A DNA stretch of 64,000 nucleotides from Sphingopyxis sp. LC81. Lineage in GTDB: Bacteria > Pseudomonadota > Alphaproteobacteria > Sphingomonadales > Sphingomonadaceae. Positions 28,825-37,016 of the stretch are shown one piece after another. Below the pieces are notes generated by a model. It did not search any database. It was not told the DNA's origin and saw only the letters and a list, made by a program, of their open reading frames with translations. The translations under genes were made by a program, and so were the position numbers. The stretch covers positions 124,001 to 188,000 of the forward strand of contig NZ_JNFD01000011.1 in assembly GCF_000756375.1 (NCBI RefSeq). The letters run 5' to 3'. The number at the start of each line of letters is the position of its first letter. The first letter of the stretch is position 1.

Positions 28825-29582
28825 TGTCCGACAAAGTTGCCGAGTTCCGCGCGTTGCACGTTCCAGGCGACCCGCTGATCCTGATCAACATCTGGGACGC
28901 CGGGAGCGCAAAGGCGGTCGCGGCGACGGGCGCCAAGGCGATCGCGACCGGAAGCTGGGGCGTCGCGTCGGCGCACGGATCGTCCGACGGCGAGAATTTT
29001 CCGCTCGAAGCGGCGCTCGCCAACCTCGCACAGATCCTGGCGGTCACCGACCTTCCCGTCACGATCGATATGGAAGCGGGCTATGGCGACGATCCTGCGG
29101 CGGTGGGCGAATCGGTGGCACAGGCGCGCGACGCCGGTGCGGCCGGCATCAACATGGAAGACCGGCTGCCCGGGCAGAAGGAACTGCTCGCGATTGCAGA
29201 CGCGGCCGCACGCTATCGCGCCGCCGCCGACACCGGCATCTTCGTCAACGCGCGCTGCGACCTGTTCCTGGGGCAGGATGCGGCGAAGGACGGCGACGCG
29301 CTCGTCGCCGCAACGCTCGAACGCGCGCGCGCCTATGCCGATGCGGGCGCGGGGTCGCTGTTCGTGCCCTTCCTGCTCGACCCTAAATGCATCGGCGCGA
29401 TCTGCGACGCCTCGCCGCTGCCGGTGAACATCCTGCGCGGCAAAGGCGGGCCGACGCACAAGGAACTCGCCGCGCTCGGCGTCGCGCGGATCAGCCATGG
29501 GCACCAGCCCTGGGCCGCGGCGATGGCGTGGCTGGCGGCGCAGGCGAGCCAGGTGCTGGGCGGCGCCGAACCCGATTATTGA
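28824..29582 (+). CDS. Isocitrate lyase/PEP mutase family protein
   Basis: 252 aa TIM-barrel of the PEP mutase/isocitrate lyase superfamily: LINIWDAGSAKAVAATGAKA, ATGSWGVASAHGSSDGE, VTIDMEAGYGDD, GINMEDRLPG, IFVNARCDLFL and SLFVPFLLDP. Acid residues in DMEAGYGDD and NMEDR would bind Mg2+. Substrate may be a 2-methylisocitrate- or oxaloacetate-like acid; family members next to ada genes are seen but not explained. Coupled to ada by TGATG overlap. Ends 7 bp before the convergent next gene. Confidence 0.9.
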   Translation: MSDKVAEFRALHVPGDPLILINIWDAGSAKAVAATGAKAIATGSWGVASAHGSSDGENFPLEAALANLAQILAVTDLPVTIDMEAGYGDDPAAVGESVAQARDAGAAGINMEDRLPGQKELLAIADAAARYRAAADTGIFVNARCDLFLGQDAAKDGDALVAATLERARAYADAGAGSLFVPFLLDPKCIGAICDASPLPVNILRGKGGPTHKELAALGVARISHGHQPWAAAMAWLAAQASQVLGGAEPDY

Positions 29583-29589
29583 CGAAAGG

Positions 29590-31146
29590 CTAGTCGTCGT
29601 CGGCGTCGTCGGCGACGGCTTCCTTGCCGCTACCCGCAGCCCCCGCGCGGCGAGCCTTCATCGCCTCCAGCCGCGCGAGCATCGCTTCGCCCCGGCCATT
29701 ATCGTGCGGGTCGAAGGCCACCGTTCGCGCCAGCCGCAACGCCGGGTCGAACTCACCCTGATTCGCGAGCGCGAAGGCGTAGGAGACCCGCATCTCGATA
29801 TTTTCGGGCGTGATGACGAAGGCGCGCTCGAGCGCCTTGATCGCCATCTCGCTCGGCCGTTTGCCTTCGGTCAGAAAGCTGTCGAAATAAGCGTAGAGCG
29901 GCACGGCGTCGTCGGGATCGGTGCGGTTGGCGAGCTGGATCGGCCTCCGCGCCTCGCGCCATGCGGCGGCGTCATCCTCTCCCTTTTCGCGCAGTTGATA
30001 CAGCTTCAGCCGTCCGAGCAGGACATTGGCGCGGACATGGTCGGGCTTGGCCGCCAGCACCTTGTCGAGCGCTGCCTGCATCGCCGCTAGGTCGCGCTTG
30101 TCGCTGTCGATGTCCCATTCGGCCGCCGCGAGTTCGAACTGCACATCGGCATTGGCGGGCTGCGCGGCGGCGAGTTTGCGCAGCGTGTCGCGCGCTTTGG
30201 TCAGGCGCGCCGCGTCGCCGCGCGCATTCAGCCGCTCGAGCCGCGGCATGATTACGGCATCTTCGTCCGCCGACAGCGGCGTAATCCGGATATTGGCCGA
30301 GATGGGGACCGGATCGCGCAGGGTGCGATACGAGAGCTTGCCCTCGATATAGCGGTTGAGGTCCTTGTCGAGCCCAGCCAGATCGCCGAACGCGTCGGTC
30401 GCCGCTTTCTTCGGATCGGTCCCGGCGTTGATCGCATTGGTATAGGCGTTGATCTGGTCTCCCCGCGCGGCGCTATGGAGGAGCATGTGGGTCAGGATCC
30501 ATGCGCGGCCGTAATAGACATCCATCTGGCCGCTGTTGCGCATCGCGCCCGGTTGTTCGAACAACAGCCTCTCGGCAGGAATTTTCGGCATCTGCAACAG
30601 ACCATAGGCGCGGCGGTAGACGGGATGGCCGATCATCGCGCGGCCTTGCTTGTCGAAGTCGACGGTCGAATAATATTCGGCGAAACCTTCAATCAGCCAG
30701 GCGGGAAACGCCGCGCGCAGGTGGCGCTTCATGAAATGGTGGCTGTATTCGTGGAACAGCACCTGCTGCGAGGCCGATGTGCCGGCGACGCTGCTGCCGC
30801 CGTTCTGGCGAAAGGACATGGCGAAGCTGCCATCGCGGTCTTGCCGATAATAGCCCGCGACCGACGCGCTGCGCGATCCGGTTGCCAGTTCGGCGACGTC
30901 GGGCGCCGCGGCGACCAGATAGATCGGCAGCTTGCTTTCCTCGCCGGGCGTTTCGACCTTGAAGAGCAGGCGCAGCGTGGTGTCGAATCGCTGCAGATTC
31001 TGCGCGAATTCGCGCAGCGATTTCTCGTTGCTCTCGCTGTAGATGATGAAGCTGTCGGTGTCGGCGCGCAGCCATTTGGCCTCGGCCGGTCCCGCCATAG
31101 CGACCATCGCGATCCCGGCCAGCAGGCCCAAGCCGATCCTTTTCAT
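29590..31146 (-). CDS. Exported HExxH metallopeptidase-like protein with TPR repeats
   Basis: 518 aa. Signal peptide ~1-23 (GLLAGIAMVAMAGPAEAK). N-terminal half has a gluzincin signature HEYSHH (His132, Glu133, His136) plus downstream Glu157 in LIEGFAEYYS, and a helix-rich spacer like DUF1570-type peptidases. From ~320 come TPR-like helical repeats (DVQFELAAAEWDID, DHVRANVLLGRLKL, PENIEMRVSYAFALANQG). Acidic C-terminus (DDADDD). It is likely periplasmic; target unknown. ATG 31146 chosen; two earlier Met codons exist. Confidence 0.82.
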   Translation of the reverse strand: MKRIGLGLLAGIAMVAMAGPAEAKWLRADTDSFIIYSESNEKSLREFAQNLQRFDTTLRLLFKVETPGEESKLPIYLVAAAPDVAELATGSRSASVAGYYRQDRDGSFAMSFRQNGGSSVAGTSASQQVLFHEYSHHFMKRHLRAAFPAWLIEGFAEYYSTVDFDKQGRAMIGHPVYRRAYGLLQMPKIPAERLLFEQPGAMRNSGQMDVYYGRAWILTHMLLHSAARGDQINAYTNAINAGTDPKKAATDAFGDLAGLDKDLNRYIEGKLSYRTLRDPVPISANIRITPLSADEDAVIMPRLERLNARGDAARLTKARDTLRKLAAAQPANADVQFELAAAEWDIDSDKRDLAAMQAALDKVLAAKPDHVRANVLLGRLKLYQLREKGEDDAAAWREARRPIQLANRTDPDDAVPLYAYFDSFLTEGKRPSEMAIKALERAFVITPENIEMRVSYAFALANQGEFDPALRLARTVAFDPHDNGRGEAMLARLEAMKARRAGAAGSGKEAVADDADDD

Positions 31147-31217
31147 CCTGCGCCCCCGCATCATAACCCTTAGGGGATGCTGCCAGCGCGCCCGGCTACA
31201 GTAAAGCCCTGTTACAG

Positions 31218-33386
31218 CTAAACAAAGCTATAGGGGTCGATATCGATCGCGAGGCGCGCTTTTGCCGGCCAGTCGACACTGTTCACCCAGTCGCGGATCG
31301 TCCCCTGCAGGTCGAAGCTGCGCGGCGCGTGGAGGAGGAGGCGGAAGCGGTGGCGGCCGCGCAGCATAGCCAAGGGGGCAGGCGCGGGGCCATAGACCGC
31401 GAGCCCCTCGGCAACCGGCGCTTTCTGCCCCAGCCGCTGCGCCTGCCCGCGCGCGACCTCGATATCCTCCGACGAGATGACGAGCGCGGCGAAGCGGCCA
31501 TAGGGCGGCGCGCCCGCGAATTTGCGCGCCGCGGCCTCGGCCGAATAGAAACCGTCGCGGTCGTTCGCGACGAGCGCGGCCATCACCGGCGCCTCGGGCA
31601 CGCGCGTCTGGATTAGCACCTCGCCGGGCTTGACCCCGCGCCCGGCGCGCCCCGCGACCTGCGCAATCTGCTGGAAGGTGCGCTCGGACGCGCGGAGGTC
31701 GCCGCCGTCGAGCCCCAGGTCGGCATCGACGACGCCGACGAGCGTGAGGTTGGGGAAATGATAGCCCTTGGTGACGAGCTGGGTTCCGATGATGATGTCG
31801 ACCAGCCCGCCTTCGACATTGTCGACGAACTCTGCGGCCTTTGCGGGCGACCACAAGGTGTCGCTGGTGACGATCGCGACGCGCGCCTCGGGGAAACGTA
31901 GCGCGACCTCGTCGGCGACGCGCTCGACCCCCGGCCCGCACGCGACGAGACTGTCCTCGTCCTCGCATTCGGGGCAGAGCCGCGGCGGCGGCATGACATG
32001 GCCGCAATGATGGCAGGCGAGGCGGTGGACGAGCCGGTGCTCGACCATCCACGCGGTGCAGTTCGGGCACTGGATGCGGTGGCCGCACGTCCGGCACAAG
32101 GTCAGCGGGGCGAAACCGCGGCGGTTCAAAAAGAGCAGGCTCTGCTCGCCCTTCTGGAGCCGGTCGGCGAGCGCGTCGACGAGCGGCGGCGCGAGCCAGC
32201 GGCCGCGGTCGGGCGGGTTCTGCCGCATGTCGATCGCGGCGAGATCGGGCAAGGTCGCACCGCCGAAGCGTGCGGGGAGCTGGATATGGCGATAGCGTCC
32301 GGCCTCGACCATCGCGAGGCTTTCGAGCGCTGGGGTCGCGCTCGCGAGCACCACAGGGAGCCCCTCGAAATGCCCGCGCATCACCGCGACGTCGCGCGCG
32401 TGATAATGGACGCCGTCCTCCTGCTTGAAGCTCGTCTCATGCGCCTCATCGACGACAATCACGCCGAGCCGGGCGTAAGGAAGGAAGAGCGCCGAGCGCG
32501 CGCCAATGACGATGCGCGCGTCGCCCGATGCAATCGCGTGCCAGGCGCGTCGGCGTTCGGCCGAGCGCAGCCCCGAGTGCCAGGCGACCGGCTCGCAGCC
32601 GAAGCGCGCAGTAAAGCGCGTCAGCATCGGCTCGGTGAGCGCGATTTCGGGGAGCAGGACGAGCGCCTGCTTGCCGGCATCGATCGCGGCGGCGATCGCT
32701 TCCATATAGACTTCGGTCTTGCCCGACCCGGTGACGCCGTCGAGCAGCAAAGTGTCGAATTTGGCGACGTGCACCGCGTCCCGGAGCTGCGCCGCTGCGG
32801 CGGTCTGTTCGTCCGAGAGGTCGGGCGGCGCAAAGCCGCTGTCGGGTACGGGATAGGGCTGGTCGGCCGAGACGGTCACCGCCTCGAGCGCACCGGTGTT
32901 CACGAGCCCGCGGATCACCGCGTCGCTGACCTCGGCGATCGCGGCGAGGTCGCGCACCATGCCCTGCCGCTCACCGATCGCCTCGAGCGCGACGATGCGC
33001 TGCGGAGTCATCCGCGCCGGGAGTTCGCCGGTCGCGCGATATTCGACGATCGGGCGCCGCGCATCGGCGAAGGCAACGCCGGGCAGCACCATGCGCAGCA
33101 CCGCGCCGGGCGGCGCGAGATAATAGTCGCTTGTCCATTCGACGAGACGGCGGAGCGGCGCGGCGATCGGCGGCACAGCGACGACTTCGTAGAGATTGCG
33201 GAGGCGGTTGTCGCCGACCGCCTCGGGCGCGCCGAAGCTTGCATCCTCCCACACCACGCCGCCGAGCCGCCGCGGGCCGAGCGGCGCGATCACGACGCTG
33301 CCGAGCGGCGCCTCGCTTTCGCGCGGGACGCGATAGTCGAGCGGGCCGAGGGCGGCGGTGAGGAGGAGGACGCGGGCGCGGGTCAT
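31218..33386 (-). CDS. priA: Primosomal replication helicase PriA
   Basis: 722 aa SF2 helicase that restarts stalled forks. Walker A LLDGVTGSGKTEVYM, DEAH motif VIVDEAHETSFKQED, and paired Zn clusters CRTCGHRIQCPNC, CHHCGHVMPPPRLCPECED, plus late ATDQ/KGYHFPNLTLVGVVDADLGL, and QVAGRAGRG (motif VI). Begins TRARVLLLTAALGPLDYRVP. Preceded in the same direction by a REP doublet and the PepSY gene, so transcription may enter from there, but its own promoter is more likely. Confidence 0.97.
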   Translation of the reverse strand: MTRARVLLLTAALGPLDYRVPRESEAPLGSVVIAPLGPRRLGGVVWEDASFGAPEAVGDNRLRNLYEVVAVPPIAAPLRRLVEWTSDYYLAPPGAVLRMVLPGVAFADARRPIVEYRATGELPARMTPQRIVALEAIGERQGMVRDLAAIAEVSDAVIRGLVNTGALEAVTVSADQPYPVPDSGFAPPDLSDEQTAAAAQLRDAVHVAKFDTLLLDGVTGSGKTEVYMEAIAAAIDAGKQALVLLPEIALTEPMLTRFTARFGCEPVAWHSGLRSAERRRAWHAIASGDARIVIGARSALFLPYARLGVIVVDEAHETSFKQEDGVHYHARDVAVMRGHFEGLPVVLASATPALESLAMVEAGRYRHIQLPARFGGATLPDLAAIDMRQNPPDRGRWLAPPLVDALADRLQKGEQSLLFLNRRGFAPLTLCRTCGHRIQCPNCTAWMVEHRLVHRLACHHCGHVMPPPRLCPECEDEDSLVACGPGVERVADEVALRFPEARVAIVTSDTLWSPAKAAEFVDNVEGGLVDIIIGTQLVTKGYHFPNLTLVGVVDADLGLDGGDLRASERTFQQIAQVAGRAGRGVKPGEVLIQTRVPEAPVMAALVANDRDGFYSAEAAARKFAGAPPYGRFAALVISSEDIEVARGQAQRLGQKAPVAEGLAVYGPAPAPLAMLRGRHRFRLLLHAPRSFDLQGTIRDWVNSVDWPAKARLAIDIDPYSFV

Positions 33387-33441
33387 GGACTGCGCAGGAT
33401 ATAGGGTGGCGGGTAAAATAGGAAAGCGCGGGTGACAGAAA

Positions 33442-33521
33442 CCGTCGCCCCCGCGAAGGCGGGGGCCGCTATCGGCCTTGTGCAACATATCCAGCGGCCC
33501 CCGCCTTCGCGGGGGCGACGG
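33442..33521. repeat. REP-type inverted doublet (GC form), copy 2
   Basis: 80-bp inverted repeat, arms CCGTCGCCCCCGCGAAGGCG and complement ending GGGGGCGACGG, abutting the PepSY stop codon at 33522. Here the flanking genes are in tandem (minus strand), unlike the convergent copies. Confidence 0.9.
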
Positions 33522-34610
33522 TCAGGTGGAGGCCAGCGCCGCCTTCTTCGCCGGCCGCTTCGCGGGCTTCGGGCGCCTGAACCAGAAGGTCCATACCGCA
33601 AGGCTGCCGAGCATCGTCAGCGAAAGACCCGAGATCGTCAGCACGATGCGCCAGGTCCAGCCGCCGACCTTCGACGCGTGGATCGGGAAGGCCATGTTGA
33701 ACGCCTGCGCCCCGCCCGGCATCGCGAGCGCGTCGCGCGCGCCGAGCAGTTCGCCGTTTGCGGCGTCGAACCACAAAGTCGAGCGGCCGTTGGGAAGCCA
33801 TTCGGCCTGCTGGCGCATCCGCAGCATGATCGGGTCACCCGCCTTGCGCGGCAGGCTGAGGATGCGGAATTCGGCGTCGGGGAAGCGGCGCCGCGCTTCG
33901 GTCAGCATCGCGGTGTAATCGGGCTTTTCGGCGAGCGGCCCGCCCTTGTATTTCGGCGGCTCGATCGCCTTCGCCGCCTCGGCCGGCGAGCCAAAGGGGG
34001 CGATCATCACCATCGCAAACGGGCGGAAGATCATCATCGTGCCCGTGACGATCGAAATCAGCAGCAGCGGCGCGACGATGATGCCGAGGTCGCGGTGGTG
34101 CATCACGATCGACGGGCGGCTCATCCGTTTCGGCCACAATCGCAGTTGAAACGTTTTCCGCGTCCGCCACCAGAGGATCACGCCGCTGATCACGAAGAAC
34201 AGCCCGCACAGCCCGGCGATCCCGATCACCCATTCGCCATTGTCGCCCGCGAAGAGATGGTGGTGGAAGTCGAAGATCCAGAGCTCGGGCCGCTCCCACT
34301 GGCTCGCCCAGCGCGTGACGATGTCGCCCGACTGACTCGCATAGGCGCCGGCGTCCTTGCCGAAGCGGAGCTGGTGCAGCCCGAAGCGGTCGTCGGCATA
34401 GATGATGCCCTGCGCACCCGGCGCGGCCATCAGCCTTTCGGTGGTCGCGGCGACCGTCGTCAGGTCGCCGCGCAGCGGATCGCCGGTGCCCGGAAATCCG
34501 ATCCACAGATGCTCATAGAGCAGGATCGTGCCCGACAGGCCGAGCAGCGCGAGCACGAGGCCGATCAGGCCCCCCGTCCAGCGGTGCAGCGTGTCGAGCA
34601 GCTTCATCAT
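33522..34610 (-). CDS. PepSY-associated transmembrane protein
   Basis: 362 aa inner-membrane protein of the PepSY_TM family. Helix 1 ~15-32 (GGLIGLVLALLGLSGTILLY), FDFHHHLFAGDNGEWVIGIAG with helix 2, third helix after MHHRDLGIIVAPLLLISIVTG, and a last helix near GLSLTMLGSLAVWTFWF; basic Lys-rich tail. Conserved His residues (HRW, FHHHLF, MHHRD) fit ferric-siderophore reduction roles proposed for this family. Start ATG 34610 has GGGGAGG ahead. 16 bp downstream of the siderophore receptor; expected partner in iron uptake. Confidence 0.9.
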   Translation of the reverse strand: MMKLLDTLHRWTGGLIGLVLALLGLSGTILLYEHLWIGFPGTGDPLRGDLTTVAATTERLMAAPGAQGIIYADDRFGLHQLRFGKDAGAYASQSGDIVTRWASQWERPELWIFDFHHHLFAGDNGEWVIGIAGLCGLFFVISGVILWWRTRKTFQLRLWPKRMSRPSIVMHHRDLGIIVAPLLLISIVTGTMMIFRPFAMVMIAPFGSPAEAAKAIEPPKYKGGPLAEKPDYTAMLTEARRRFPDAEFRILSLPRKAGDPIMLRMRQQAEWLPNGRSTLWFDAANGELLGARDALAMPGGAQAFNMAFPIHASKVGGWTWRIVLTISGLSLTMLGSLAVWTFWFRRPKPAKRPAKKAALAST

Positions 34611-34626
34611 CAGAAACGCCTCCCCT

Positions 34627-36873
34627 TTAGAACCTGTAGTCCCAGCCGAGGGTGAAGGTGCGCCCGCGGCCCGCGAAATAGGAGAGCTGGTCGCTCGGCA
34701 GACGCGTGTCGCTCGAATAGTCGATATATTGCTTGTTGAAGAGATTCTGCGCCGACAGGCTGATCCCGCCAAAGCCCGTCTGGTAACGGACATAGGCGTC
34801 GGTCAGCGTGTAGCCGCCGAAATCATTGTCGCGCAGCTTGAGCGGGCTGCCGCGCGCATCGTCGGCGGCGCGCGCCTTGCCGTCGAAGCGGCGCTTCAGA
34901 TAGACCTGCGTCTGGATGCGCGCCGAGAAGGGGCCGCTGTTGTAGCTCGCCGCGAGGTTGACGCGGTCGGGCGAAATGTTGACCCCGTCGAGGTCGCTGT
35001 CGACCTTGCCGTCGGGGACCGCATCGCTGTCGAAGCGGCCGGTCAGATGCGCATAGCCGACATTGAGCTTGAGCCCGTCGATCGGCGTCTGGACGCCGAG
35101 GTTGACCTCGAGCCCCTGGATTTCGACGCGTAGCCGCTGGACGTCGAAGTTGCGGTCGGCGCCCGTGACGAGCAGCTGGCCCTTGTCGCTCGACGACCAG
35201 AAATAGGCGGCGCTCGCGTCGACCGGGCCGCGCTTCACCTCGAAGCCGATCTCGCGGTTGTTCGACACGACGGGCGAGATATCGAGGAAATTGTCGATGT
35301 CGACCCCGGTGCGGTTCACCGCGCGGGTGATGCGGCCGATGTCGGGAACGGTGAAGCCCTCGGCATAGCTTGCATAGGCGCGGATGCCGTCCCACGGTTC
35401 GACGATCACGCCGCCGTTGATCAATAGGTCTTCGAACTTCGGCTTGCCGCCGGCGACGTCGACGCCGCCATAGCTTGCGAGGCCGCACGGCACGGGCTGC
35501 GTGGCGGGCGGCGCGGGACACGCGACGAAGGTGGTCGACGCGAGCGTGCGATAATCGTCGATCTTGATCTTCACATTTTCCCAGCGGACCCCGCCTGCGA
35601 GGCGCACAACGCCGTCGAACAGTTTCAGGTTCGCCTGCCCGAAGGGCGCGAGGCTGCGGAAATCGCTCGGCGGCACCCAGCGGCGGCCCGTCGCGATCAG
35701 CGCCTGTTCGGTCTTGTCGACCAGCGCGTCGAACCCGATCGTCAGTGTCAGATCCTCGAAGCCGGGGACCGCGCGTTCGTAGCTGAACTTGGCGCCGAGC
35801 TTGCGGCTGCGGTTCTGCGACTGGTCGAACAGCGTGCCGACGGGGGCGATCGCCGGATCCTGGAACGTCGCTTGCGTGACGATTTCGCCGCCGAAGGTAT
35901 CGCGGCTGCGGTTGAAGAAGATCTGGCTGACGAAATTGCCGCCGCCAAGGTCGGTGTCGGTCAGCGACAGCGCGACGCTTTCGGTGCGGCTCTGCGCCGA
36001 TTTGCCCGGCGGGTTGCCGCGCACCGCGCTGGTCGGGATGCCGAGCGCGCGGTTGCCGGCGACCGCGACATAGTCGCCGTCGCCCTTCAACTCGTAGCGG
36101 CTGGCGATCAGGTCGAGGCGGGCGCTCGGCGACAATTCATAGCCGAGCCGCGCGAAGAAGTTCGTCGCCTTGCTGTCCTGCGTTTCGCCCTGCGTCAGGT
36201 TGAGCCCGATCGGGCGGCCCTTCGCGTCGGAAAAGACGCCGCGGATTTCATAAGTTGCGCCGATCGACGCGTCGAAGGCGCCCGCCTTGTACTGGAAGAG
36301 GCCGCCGGCCTTGCCGCCCATCCCGGCCTTCGAAAAATCATTGTCGGCGGTGCCCTGCAGCAGGACGCGGCCCGAAATCCCCTCTTCGGTCGGCGCGCCG
36401 ACGGTGACTTGGTTGACGATGCCGCCGGTGCCGCCGATTCCCTGCAAGGCGTTCGACCCGAAGATCAGCTCGACGCGGTCGACGAAAAAGCCATCGATCG
36501 TGAAGCCGTCGCGGCTGCCGTCGCGCATCGGGGTCGATTGCGGGATGCCGTTGATCGCATAGAGCGGCGAGCGTCCGCGCAAGGATTCGCCCGAGCCCGA
36601 AAGCTTCTGCCGCGTCGGCGAGAAGCTGGGGGTCAGGTTCGCGACCGCGTCGGTGACCGAACCCGAAATCGCGATCTGCTGGTCGAGCGCATCCTTGTCG
36701 ATGATGTCGATCGTCAGCGGCAGCGCGCTCGGCGGCAGGATGGTGCGCGCCGCGGTGACGACGATCGTCTCGCCGGCCGCGTTGTCCGCATCGACGGGGG
36801 CGCCGTCCTGTGCGAAGGCGGGCGACGAAAGCGCGGTGCTGAGCAGTGCGGCGGCGGCAATTTTGCGAATCAT
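34627..36873 (-). CDS. TonB-dependent siderophore receptor
   Basis: 748 aa. Signal peptide ~1-21 (AAAALLSTALSSPAFAQ), TonB-box-like ETIVVTAART, plug (ISGSVTDAVANLTPSFSPTR, LRGRSPLYAINGIPQST, VDRVELIFGSNALQGIGG) and barrel, ending FTLGWDYRF with the terminal Phe. The plug resembles ferric-siderophore receptors. ATG 36873 has AGGAG six bases upstream; the track-like TTG two codons earlier is less likely. A Fur-box-like site lies just upstream and a PepSY protein follows, so iron-regulated siderophore uptake is likely. Actual ligand unknown. Confidence 0.92.
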   Translation of the reverse strand: MIRKIAAAALLSTALSSPAFAQDGAPVDADNAAGETIVVTAARTILPPSALPLTIDIIDKDALDQQIAISGSVTDAVANLTPSFSPTRQKLSGSGESLRGRSPLYAINGIPQSTPMRDGSRDGFTIDGFFVDRVELIFGSNALQGIGGTGGIVNQVTVGAPTEEGISGRVLLQGTADNDFSKAGMGGKAGGLFQYKAGAFDASIGATYEIRGVFSDAKGRPIGLNLTQGETQDSKATNFFARLGYELSPSARLDLIASRYELKGDGDYVAVAGNRALGIPTSAVRGNPPGKSAQSRTESVALSLTDTDLGGGNFVSQIFFNRSRDTFGGEIVTQATFQDPAIAPVGTLFDQSQNRSRKLGAKFSYERAVPGFEDLTLTIGFDALVDKTEQALIATGRRWVPPSDFRSLAPFGQANLKLFDGVVRLAGGVRWENVKIKIDDYRTLASTTFVACPAPPATQPVPCGLASYGGVDVAGGKPKFEDLLINGGVIVEPWDGIRAYASYAEGFTVPDIGRITRAVNRTGVDIDNFLDISPVVSNNREIGFEVKRGPVDASAAYFWSSSDKGQLLVTGADRNFDVQRLRVEIQGLEVNLGVQTPIDGLKLNVGYAHLTGRFDSDAVPDGKVDSDLDGVNISPDRVNLAASYNSGPFSARIQTQVYLKRRFDGKARAADDARGSPLKLRDNDFGGYTLTDAYVRYQTGFGGISLSAQNLFNKQYIDYSSDTRLPSDQLSYFAGRGRTFTLGWDYRF

Positions 36874-36899
36874 TATCAACTCCTGTTGGCAGGGCCGCT

Positions 36900-36918
36900 A
36901 ATGAGAGCGATTCGCATA
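36900..36918 (-). promoter_or_regulatory. Fur-box-like operator of the siderophore receptor operon
   Basis: 19-bp AATGAGAGCGATTCGCATA, close to the inverted-repeat Fur box form AATGAGAAtgATTCGCATT used in proteobacteria. It lies 26 bp before the receptor ATG, where the promoter is expected. Iron repression is inferred from site and gene function. Confidence 0.65.
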
Positions 36919-37016
36919 GGCAAGGAAAAATCCGCCTGATCGACGCGATATCGCTACTTTCGCATAGGCTGTGGAAAATTCGCCACAGCGCCGAAAAGCG
37001 CGCTATCAGGTTGCCA

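Noticed and set aside
36846..37016. Longer N-terminus for the patatin gene
   Set aside because: It would run through the Fur-box-like region and the divergent promoter; residues upstream are not conserved-like.
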